Translations under genes and position numbers: made by a program | Origin: Streptomyces albogriseolus | Lineage (GTDB): Bacteria; Actinomycetota; Actinomycetes; Streptomycetales; Streptomycetaceae | Length of the DNA stretch: 64,000 nt | NCBI GenBank assembly: GCA_014650475.1 | Contig: BMVA01000001.1 | Location: forward strand, 248,001-312,000 | Reading direction: 5' to 3' | The notes under the pieces: model-generated | What the model saw: the letters and a program-made list of their open reading frames with translations, nothing else | Told to the model about the DNA's origin: nothing | Database searches by the model: none | Shown here: in pieces, positions 41,920 through 48,477 of the stretch | How the letters are laid out: every line of letters begins with the position of its first letter | Numbering within the stretch: the stretch's first letter is position 1

Positions 41920-44309
41920 GCCGTGCTCCCCGTCCTCGCGTCGTCCGTGTCCTGCGGCTGGGGCGTTCCGCGCCGGGCGACCAGGGTGACCCGGGCCGCC
42001 GCGGTCTTGAACAGGGGCTGTTTGGACAGGGGGTCCCAGTCGGTGACCGTGGTCTCGTTGGCGGCGCGGCCGGGGCGGCCGTCGGGCGGCCGGTGGCCCT
42101 CGGGGGTGTCCCAGTAGCCGTAGTGGAACGGCACGAACACCACGCCGTCGCGGATCGCCACCGTCCGCAGCCGGGCCCGGATCGCTCCGCGCGGGGTGGT
42201 CACCTGGACCAGGTCGCCGGCGGCCAGGCCCTGCGCGGCGGCCTCCGCCGGGGAGATCTCCGCCCAGACGTCCGGGGCGGCGGCGTTCAGCTCGGGGGCG
42301 CGGCCGGTCTTGGTGCGGGTGTGGAAGTGGTGGACGGTCCGCCCGGTGATCAGCTGGAGCGGGTACTGCGGGGAGGCGTCCTCGTGCGGCGGGAGGTACT
42401 CGGCGGCCTTGATCACGGCCTTGCCGTCCGGGTTGAGGGAGCGGTACTCGACGGGGGTGACGGTGGCGCCGGTGACCATGTCCTTGCCGTAGCTCTCGCA
42501 CCGGTCGGGGTGGGCGTGGTCGAAGCCGTCGGTGTAGAGGCGGGCGGTGCCGTCGGGGGCGTCCTCGGTGCAGGGCCACTGGATGCCGCCGTCGCGCAGC
42601 TTGTCGTAGCTGAGGCCGGTGTAGTCGCAGGGGCGGCCGGCGCTGCACCGCTGCCAGGCGGCGAAGGCGCCCTGCGGGTCGCGCCAGGGGATCAGCGGGC
42701 CGCCGTCCTTGTCGCGGAAGTCCATGCGGGCCGCGAAGTCGAGGAAGATGTCGAGGTCGGCGCGGGCCTCGCCGGGCGGTTCGACGGCCTTCTCGGAGAG
42801 GTGGACGGTGCGGTCGGCGTTGGTGAAGGTGCCGGTCTTCTCGCCCCAGGTCGCGGCGGGCAGGACGACGTCGGCGAGCTGGGCGGTCTCGGTGAGGAAC
42901 AGGTCCTGCACCACCACGAACAGGCGTTCCTGCGCGAGGACCGACCGGATCCGGCCGAGCTCGGGCAGGGAGACGGCGGGGTTGGTGCCGGAGATCCACA
43001 GCATGCGCAGCGAGCCCTGCTCGGCGTAGCGGAACATCTGCATCGCGTGGGTGGGCGGGCCGTAGTGCGGGATGCCGTCCGGTTCGACGTTCCAGATCTC
43101 GGCCAGTTCGGTCACATGCTGATCGTTCTGCCAGTTGCGGAAGCCGGGGAGGTCGCCGTCGGCGCCGCACTCGCGGGTGTTCTGGGCGGTGGGCTGGCCG
43201 TTCATCTGCATGAGTCCGCAGCCGGGGCGGCCGAGCATGCCGCGGATGAGGTGCAGGTTGTTGACCTGGACGGCGGCGGCGGACGCCTGGTGTGACTGGT
43301 AGACGCCCTGGAGGACGGTGGAGGTGAGCCGTTTCGCGTCGCCGAGGAGGTCGGCCGCGCGTTCGATCTCGGCGGCCGGGACACCGCAGATCTCCGCGGC
43401 CCGGCGCGGGGTGCAGCGCTCGACGCCGGCGGCGAGTTCGTCGTAGCCGACGGTGTGCGCGTCGAGGTAGGCGCGGTCGACGCGGCCGGTGCGGATGATC
43501 TCGTGCAGCAGGGCGTTGAGCAGCGCGACGTTGGTGCCGGGGCGCGGCGCCAGATGGACGTCGGCGCGGCGGGCGACGGGGGTGTACCGGGGGTCGACGC
43601 ACAGCAGCCGGGGCGGGTCGGAGCCCTCCAGCCGGTCCAGGACGCGCATCCACAGCACCGTCTGCGTCTCGGCCATGTTGTGCCCGAACAGGGCGAGGGT
43701 GTCGGCGTGGTCGATGTCCTCGTACGAGCCGGGCTGGCCGTCGGAGCCGAAGCTCTCCTTGAGCGCCTCGGCGGCGGTGGCCGTGCACAGCCGGGTGTTG
43801 CCGTCGAGGTGGTTGGTGCGGACGCCGGCGTGGGCGAGGACGGAGAGGGTGTAGTACTCCTCCAGGAACAGCTGTCCGCTGGTGTAGAAGCCGACGGAGC
43901 CGGGACCGCGCTCGTCGAGCAGGGTCCGGGTGCGGGAGACGACGCGGTCCATGGCGGTGTCCCAGTCGGTCTCGACCAGGCGGCCGTTCTCCCTCACCAG
44001 CGGGCGGGTGAGGCGGTCCGGGGCGTGGTTGGCCTGCCAGCCGTAGAGGTCCTTGGGGCCGAGCCGGCCGCGGTTGACCCGGTCGGCGGCGCGGCCGCGG
44101 ACGCCGACGATGCGGCCGCCGCGTACGGCGATGTCCATGGCGTCGCCGTTGGAGTGCAGGATCGAGGCGGACGGCACCCACCGCTCGACGTCCTCCTGAG
44201 CCACCCCGTCCGCGAGATGCAGGTCGGTGCGGACCGGCCAGGGGTCGCCGGGCGCGTAAGGGGTGCGTTCACCCCAGGGGTTGGCGATGCGGTCCGGTGA
44301 ACTGTCCAC
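41916..44309 (-). CDS. Molybdopterin oxidoreductase lacking the N-terminal Fe4S4 ligands
   Basis: 797-aa bis-MGD enzyme of the NapA/formate-dehydrogenase superfamily. The usual CxxCxxxC cluster is replaced: the segment reads SILHSNGD with Ser49, His52 and Asp56 at the Cys positions, and the fourth ligand position is Gly in RLGPKD. Downstream domains are intact: DWDTAMDRVV, a probable Mo ligand Cys175 (NTRLCTATA), LWISGTNPAVSLPE, VVLPAATWGEKTGTF and the C-terminal barrel VQVTTPRGAIRAR. GTG 44309 follows GGAGG. It is followed by the overlapping helical-bundle gene. Without the iron-sulfur cluster, electrons must leave by another route. Substrate unknown. Divergent from a methyltransferase gene. 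Confidence 0.9.
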   Translation of the reverse strand: MDSSPDRIANPWGERTPYAPGDPWPVRTDLHLADGVAQEDVERWVPSASILHSNGDAMDIAVRGGRIVGVRGRAADRVNRGRLGPKDLYGWQANHAPDRLTRPLVRENGRLVETDWDTAMDRVVSRTRTLLDERGPGSVGFYTSGQLFLEEYYTLSVLAHAGVRTNHLDGNTRLCTATAAEALKESFGSDGQPGSYEDIDHADTLALFGHNMAETQTVLWMRVLDRLEGSDPPRLLCVDPRYTPVARRADVHLAPRPGTNVALLNALLHEIIRTGRVDRAYLDAHTVGYDELAAGVERCTPRRAAEICGVPAAEIERAADLLGDAKRLTSTVLQGVYQSHQASAAAVQVNNLHLIRGMLGRPGCGLMQMNGQPTAQNTRECGADGDLPGFRNWQNDQHVTELAEIWNVEPDGIPHYGPPTHAMQMFRYAEQGSLRMLWISGTNPAVSLPELGRIRSVLAQERLFVVVQDLFLTETAQLADVVLPAATWGEKTGTFTNADRTVHLSEKAVEPPGEARADLDIFLDFAARMDFRDKDGGPLIPWRDPQGAFAAWQRCSAGRPCDYTGLSYDKLRDGGIQWPCTEDAPDGTARLYTDGFDHAHPDRCESYGKDMVTGATVTPVEYRSLNPDGKAVIKAAEYLPPHEDASPQYPLQLITGRTVHHFHTRTKTGRAPELNAAAPDVWAEISPAEAAAQGLAAGDLVQVTTPRGAIRARLRTVAIRDGVVFVPFHYGYWDTPEGHRPPDGRPGRAANETTVTDWDPLSKQPLFKTAAARVTLVARRGTPQPQDTDDARTGSTA

Positions 44310-44541
44310 GGTGGTCCGACCTCCACGGTACGGGGATGTCAGGGGGCGGGTACCCGACCCTCCACCGGCCAGACCATCACGCCCCACACACACCGCGCCA
44401 CTCGGCGTGATCACCTGACACACCTTCACCATTCCTTCGGGGCCATGTTCGCCGACGGGCTGGCAAGGGCCGTACGGCCCTCCCTAGGATGTATTTCCTG
44501 TCCAGCCAGTCCAGTTGGCGCGGCACTCCGCAGGGGGAACG

Positions 44542-45363
44542 ATGCACACCGGTAAGCAGCTGTCCACCGAGATCGACGCAACCGTGCCGACGGCCGCGCG
44601 TATGTACGACTACTACCTCGGCGGCAAGGACAACTACGCGGCGGACCGCACCGCGGTCGAGGAGCTCGACAAGGTGGTGCCGAGCACCCGCCGCCTGGCC
44701 CTGAACAACCGCCGCTTCCTCCAGCGCGTGGTCCGCACGCTCACCCAGGAGTACGGCATCCGGCAGTACCTGGACCACGGCTCCGGCCTGCCGACGCAGG
44801 ACAACGTGCACCAGGTGTCCCAGCGCATCGACCCCACCACCCACGTGGTGTACGTCGACAACGACCCGATGGTGCTGGTGCACGGCCGGGCCCTGCTGGA
44901 GCAGGACGAGCGCACGGTGGTCATACAGGCGGACCTGCGTGACACCGACGGGATCTTCGGCCACGCCGAGACCCAGCGGCTGATCGACTTCGACGAGCCC
45001 GTCTGCGTGCTGTTCAACTCCGTCTTCCACTGCATCCCGGACAGTGACACCGACGGCCCCCTGGCCGTGGCCAACCGGGTGCGGGAGCGGCTCGCGCCGG
45101 GCAGCTTCATGGTGATGTGCCAGCTGGTCAGCGAGGACGAGAAGGTCCGCGAGTTCGTCACCGGCTTCATGGACCAGGTGACCCAGGGGCACTGGGGCCG
45201 GGTCCGCCAGGAGAAGGACGTCGAGGCGCTGTTCGAGGGGCTGGAGATACTGGAGCCGGGTCTGGTGGAGGTGTCCACCTGGCGTCCGGACACGGAGGTG
45301 GCGCCCCGTCAGCTCACGCAGGAGTGGATCGAGTTCGGCGGCGTGGGCCGGATACCCGCGTAA
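44542..45363 (+). CDS. SAM-dependent methyltransferase, DUF574 / Methyltransf_19 type
   Basis: 273-aa protein of the large actinomycete DUF574 family. Signatures are PTAARMYDYYLGGKDNYAAD, the SAM-binding region YLDHGSGLPTQDNVH, VVYVDNDPMVL and PVCVLFNSVFHCIPD. Streptomycetes have dozens of copies; substrates are largely unknown. ATG 44542 has GGGGGA 3-8 nt upstream. A 16-bp palindrome AGGGCCGTACGGCCCT (44466-44481) lies in the 232-bp divergent region and may be an operator. A perfect hairpin terminates the gene. Confidence 0.93.
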   Translation: MHTGKQLSTEIDATVPTAARMYDYYLGGKDNYAADRTAVEELDKVVPSTRRLALNNRRFLQRVVRTLTQEYGIRQYLDHGSGLPTQDNVHQVSQRIDPTTHVVYVDNDPMVLVHGRALLEQDERTVVIQADLRDTDGIFGHAETQRLIDFDEPVCVLFNSVFHCIPDSDTDGPLAVANRVRERLAPGSFMVMCQLVSEDEKVREFVTGFMDQVTQGHWGRVRQEKDVEALFEGLEILEPGLVEVSTWRPDTEVAPRQLTQEWIEFGGVGRIPA

Positions 45364-45376
45364 CCCCCCGACACCG

Positions 45377-45419
45377 CGACGCCCCTTCCCGGACTTCGTG
45401 GGGCCGGGAAGGGGCGTCG
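45377..45419. terminator. Bidirectional terminator between convergent genes
   Basis: A perfect 16-bp stem (45377-45392 with 45404-45419) and an 11-nt loop. It serves the methyltransferase (plus) and the XRE regulator (minus). Confidence 0.88.
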
Positions 45420-45465
45420 GTCGCGCCCTGGACTTCCTCCGTACGTGACGTGTACGGGGCGTGCG

Positions 45466-46389
45466 TCAGGAGGGGAGCGCGTAGCGTTCCTCGATCGTGC
45501 CGCGCAGCATCTCGACGGACTCGCGGGGCGTGAGCGCCTCGTCGGCGAGACGGTCGAGGACGATCCGGTACTCCTCGGTCTCGTCGCGGTCCTCGAGGAA
45601 GTTGGCGCTTCTGATGTGCTCCAGGTAGACCACGTCGGGCAGGTCGAGGCCACCGAAGCGCAGATAGGTCACCGGGATGGCGGGGGCCGAGGCGTTGGAG
45701 ACGTTCAGCGGGACGATCTGCAGCGTGACGTTGGGCCGCGCGGCCATCTTCGCGAGATGGTCGAGCTGGTCGCGCATCACGGCGCGGTCGCCGAGGACGC
45801 GCAGCAGGACCGACTCGTCGATGACGGCCCACAGCTGCGGGGCGTCCTCGCGGAGCAGCAGCTGGGCGCGGCGCATGCGCAGCTCGACCCGGCGCTGCAC
45901 CTCGCTCGCCGGGGCGTTGGGCAGTCCGCGCTCGACGACCGCGCGGGTGTAGTCGGCGGTCTGCAGCAGCCCGGGGACGTACTGGATCTCGAACGTACGG
46001 ATGGTGGCGGCGGCCTCCTGGAGTCCGACCAGGCGGTCGAACCACTCGGGCATCAGCCGCTTGTCGTACCGCTGCCACCAGCCCGGCTCGCCGGCCCGCT
46101 GGAGCAGCTTCAGGAGGACGGAGGCATCGTAGTCGTCGGTGCCGTAGAGTTCGAGCAGCGCCCGTACGTCGGTCTCGGCCGGCGGACGGCGGCCCTTGCC
46201 GGACTCGATGCGGGACAGCTTGGCCCCGCTGAAGCCGACGGAGCGGGCCGCCTGGTCCTGGGACAGTCCGGCGTCCTCACGGAAACCGGCCAGCTGCACG
46301 CCCACCAGCATCTTGAGCAGGGTCGGCGCGGGCTCGGGCCTGTCCAGGTAGGGTTCCAGACGGGAGATGCGATGCGACGCGGCGGACAT
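45466..46389 (-). CDS. XRE-family regulator with DUF5753 (WhiJ-like)
   Basis: 307-aa protein. The N-terminal XRE helix-turn-helix (about 35-90; LAGFREDAGLSQDQAARSVG then FSGAKLSRIESGKGRRP) precedes the DUF5753 domain with TFEIQYVPGLLQTADYTRAV and MRRAQLLLRED. Streptomyces WhiJ-type regulators of this build control development or antibiotic production together with a small DUF397 partner. The ATG 46389 has GGGAG 5 nt upstream. The DUF397 gene is 178 bp upstream on the same strand and an ATPase gene is divergent from that. It probably binds the 46879-46898 palindrome (inference). Confidence 0.93.
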   Translation of the reverse strand: MSAASHRISRLEPYLDRPEPAPTLLKMLVGVQLAGFREDAGLSQDQAARSVGFSGAKLSRIESGKGRRPPAETDVRALLELYGTDDYDASVLLKLLQRAGEPGWWQRYDKRLMPEWFDRLVGLQEAAATIRTFEIQYVPGLLQTADYTRAVVERGLPNAPASEVQRRVELRMRRAQLLLREDAPQLWAVIDESVLLRVLGDRAVMRDQLDHLAKMAARPNVTLQIVPLNVSNASAPAIPVTYLRFGGLDLPDVVYLEHIRSANFLEDRDETEEYRIVLDRLADEALTPRESVEMLRGTIEERYALPS

Positions 46390-46567
46390 CCTGACTCCCA
46401 GCAGACCGGCACAAGGGCGATTCACACTATCGCATCTGACACTGCCTCATCGCATCCGGTTACGAAACGCCGACCGAAGTAAGGCAGTTGGACTCCGCTT
46501 CACCGGCGCCGGGTCCACCGGGGGGGGCGACGCCGGCCGCGCGGCGGTCAGCGGGCGCGGCGGCCCG

Positions 46568-46801
46568 TCATCGGACGAGGTGGTCGAACTCGCCGTCCTT
46601 GGCGCCCGCAAGGAAGGCGGCCAGTTCCGCGGAGGTGTACACGAGGGCCGGGCCGTCGGGGTCGCGGGAGTTGCGCATCGCGACGTCGCCGCCGGACAGC
46701 GGCGCGACCTCGACGCAGTTGCCCTCGGCGTTGCTGTGCCGGCTCTTGATCCAGCGGGCGTCCAACTGGCTGGCCCGCACTCCGTTCCGCACTCCAGGCA
46801 C
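46568..46801 (-). CDS. DUF397 small protein (WhiJ-system partner)
   Basis: 77-aa protein carrying the DUF397 pattern WIKSRHSNAEGNCVEVAPL, then VAMRNSRDPDGPALVYTSAE and LAAFLAGAKDGEFD. DUF397 proteins pair with XRE-DUF5753 regulators and are thought to modulate DNA binding. GTG 46801 has AAGGAG 6 nt upstream; an upstream ATG at 46855 adds 18 residues without a better site. The conserved Cys and Trp are intact. Expression is probably controlled by the overlapping palindrome region that also serves the divergent ATPase gene. Confidence 0.92.
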   Translation of the reverse strand: MPGVRNGVRASQLDARWIKSRHSNAEGNCVEVAPLSGGDVAMRNSRDPDGPALVYTSAELAAFLAGAKDGEFDHLVR

Positions 46802-46878
46802 CGCTGTCTCCTTGCTGCTGATCTCGTCCCGCCCCGCACGGCCGTCGCCGCACATGGCGAAAAATTCTCGCGCAATTT

Positions 46879-46918
46879 CCCGTGCAATTGCACGGGAGCG
46901 CTGACAGCGTGGATAATA
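46879..46918 (+). promoter_or_regulatory. Promoter with a 20-bp palindromic operator over the -35
   Basis: TCCCGTGCAATTGCACGGGA (46879-46898) is a perfect 20-bp palindrome. TTGCAC within it (46889-46894) and GATAAT (46913-46918) 18 bp on form a strong promoter for the ATPase gene at 46977. Mirror -35 sequence can serve the opposite strand. A half-site GCAATT repeats at 46873-46878. This is the best candidate for the WhiJ-like regulator's operator. Confidence 0.7.
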
Positions 46919-46976
46919 GCCGCGGCGTCAACCCCCGTGGGAGCGCCCCGTCCTGACGTCGCATCGAGGAGATGCC

Positions 46977-47522
46977 GTGTCATCACCTGTGCACTTGACG
47001 CTCCGGCCCCCGGTCCCGGCCGTCTTACCGGCAGGCGGTGCCGGGTCGTTCGGCCCGCCGCCCGCGGTGCCGCACGAGGACGGGTCCCCACTGCAGACGG
47101 TGCCCGCCGCCGCCCCCCACGCGGCGGTGAGCATCGCCTGCAGCAGGGAGGGCCTCGCGCGAGCGCGGTCCTTCACCCGCGCCACCCTCGGGGACTGGTC
47201 GCTGCACCGGTGCAGCGACGACGCCACCTTGGTCATGACCGAGCTGGCCGCCAACGCCGTCACGCACGCGGCGTCGCACCGCCCGGACGAACCGGACGTG
47301 CGGCTGGGGTTCCGTCTGGAGCCGGCGCACCTGCTGCTCACGGTCACCGACCCCGACGACCGCCCGCCCGTGCGGCAGCCTCCCGGCGGCGAAGCCGACC
47401 TGGAGGAGCACGGCCGGGGGCTCCGCATCGTCGACGCCCTGTCCGAGGCGTGGGGCTGGTTCCCCGCCGTCCCGGCGGGCAAGACGGTGTGGGCCCGGTT
47501 GTCCACCCGCCCGCCCACCTGA
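46977..47522 (+). CDS. HATPase_c ATP-binding protein (RsbW-like)
   Basis: 181-aa GHKL ATPase domain with N-box MTELAANAVTHAA and G-box-like DPDDRPPVRQPPGGEADLEEHGRGLRIVD spread over about residues 120-150. A proline-rich N-terminal 40 residues precedes the fold. Genes for this type often accompany WhiJ/AbaA-like XRE and DUF397 genes in streptomycetes. GTG 46977 has GAGGAG about 6 nt upstream. Whether it is a kinase for a STAS protein or a binding partner is unknown. Confidence 0.9.
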   Translation: MSSPVHLTLRPPVPAVLPAGGAGSFGPPPAVPHEDGSPLQTVPAAAPHAAVSIACSREGLARARSFTRATLGDWSLHRCSDDATLVMTELAANAVTHAASHRPDEPDVRLGFRLEPAHLLLTVTDPDDRPPVRQPPGGEADLEEHGRGLRIVDALSEAWGWFPAVPAGKTVWARLSTRPPT

Positions 47523-47551
47523 CACGACTGCCGCGGAAAGGCACCCACGCC

Positions 47552-48097
47552 ATGCGCAGCGCTTCTACGGAACAGCCGAGCAGCGAGCGCCCAGTGCGCC
47601 ACACGTCCCCCACCGGAGTGGCACGGTCCACGCCCCTCGCGGCCCTGTCCCAGGTGCCGTGGGCCGAGATGCAGGACTCCACCGGATCGGCGGCCGCCAT
47701 TCCCCTGCTCCTCAACGGCATCGCCTGGGGTGACCCGGACACCGCCCGGGCCGCCCTCGAGGATCTGCGGAAACGGATCTGCCAGTACGGCTTCGTCACG
47801 GAGCAGGCCACCGCGGCGACGGTGCCGTTCCTCTGGGAGCTGGCGCAGCTGCCGCACGTCACCGTGCGGGCGGGGATCATCCAGTTGCTCAAGGCCATCG
47901 CCGACGCCCGGCAGTGGGAGAGCACGGCCGCGGCGTACCCCAAGCTGCTGAACCGCCGGGAGAACCCGGTGGTGTGGGAGCGGGCCGCGCGGCAGGCGGT
48001 GCGCGCCCGGCGCGGTGAGCTGAACCGGCTGCTGGCCGAGCCGGACACGGAGATCGCCCGTGCGAGCACGGAGCTGGCCCGGGCGCTGGCCGACTGA
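47552..48097 (+). CDS. HEAT-like helical protein of unknown function
   Basis: 181-aa protein. After a polar N-terminal 30 residues, the rest is helical with repeat-like units around PLLLNGIAWGDPDTARAALE, ATVPFLWELAQLPHVTVRAG and RAARQAVRARRGELNRLLAE, consistent with HEAT/armadillo-like helical repeats. It lies 29 bp after the ATPase gene and is probably co-transcribed. No function can be assigned. ATG 47552 follows GGAAAGG. It may be an adaptor of the WhiJ-like set (inference). Confidence 0.75.
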   Translation: MRSASTEQPSSERPVRHTSPTGVARSTPLAALSQVPWAEMQDSTGSAAAIPLLLNGIAWGDPDTARAALEDLRKRICQYGFVTEQATAATVPFLWELAQLPHVTVRAGIIQLLKAIADARQWESTAAAYPKLLNRRENPVVWERAARQAVRARRGELNRLLAEPDTEIARASTELARALAD

Positions 48098-48195
48098 GCC
48101 GGCGGCCGCCGCCGGACTGCGAAGGGACCCGTCCTTTGCGGCACGGTTCCGCACACTCCGGGACGCCCTCCGCTCGGGGCGGGCCCGGCCGAGAA

Positions 48196-48300
48196 GACGC
48201 GCGACTGCTCGGGGGACGAGTCGCGCGTCGGGGGGAGGGTCGCGCGCGGCCGAGGGGGAAGGCCGCGCGCGACCTGCGTACGCGCCCCGTCAGGGGCGCG
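48196..48300. terminator. Three successive hairpins
   Basis: Stem 1: 11 bp, 48196-48206 with 48219-48229. Stem 2: perfect 13 bp, 48239-48251 with 48261-48273. Stem 3: 8 bp, 48281-48288 with 48293-48300. They lie in the 380-bp gap 48098-48477 between the HEAT-like gene and the membrane phosphatase gene and probably end the upstream transcript. Confidence 0.75.
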
Positions 48301-48311
48301 GGGAACTGCGC
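48292..48311 (-). repeat. Inverted copy of the Streptomyces GCGCAGTTCCCCGCGCCCCT repeat
   Basis: The 20-mer found twice at 33375-33456 occurs here on the minus strand, overlapping the third hairpin. I know it as a very abundant Streptomyces intergenic element of unknown role. Confidence 0.8.
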
Positions 48312-48477
48312 GGACAACCCCCACGGCGCCGCACGCTTCCTCGCATCGATGTTCGGCGCGTGCGCCCAGGAGGCTGCCGCCTACGGTGAAGGGGCGGCCG
48401 CGGCGCCATCCGGGCATGAGGTGCCGCCCCAGCGGCCTACTCTCGCCTCCCTTCGCGCGGCAGTGTAGACAGGGCAC

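Noticed and set aside
41916-44309. Formate dehydrogenase or periplasmic nitrate reductase call
   Set aside because: Fe-S Cys are missing and no signal peptide, cytochrome or FDH beta subunit is near, so a specific function is not supported.
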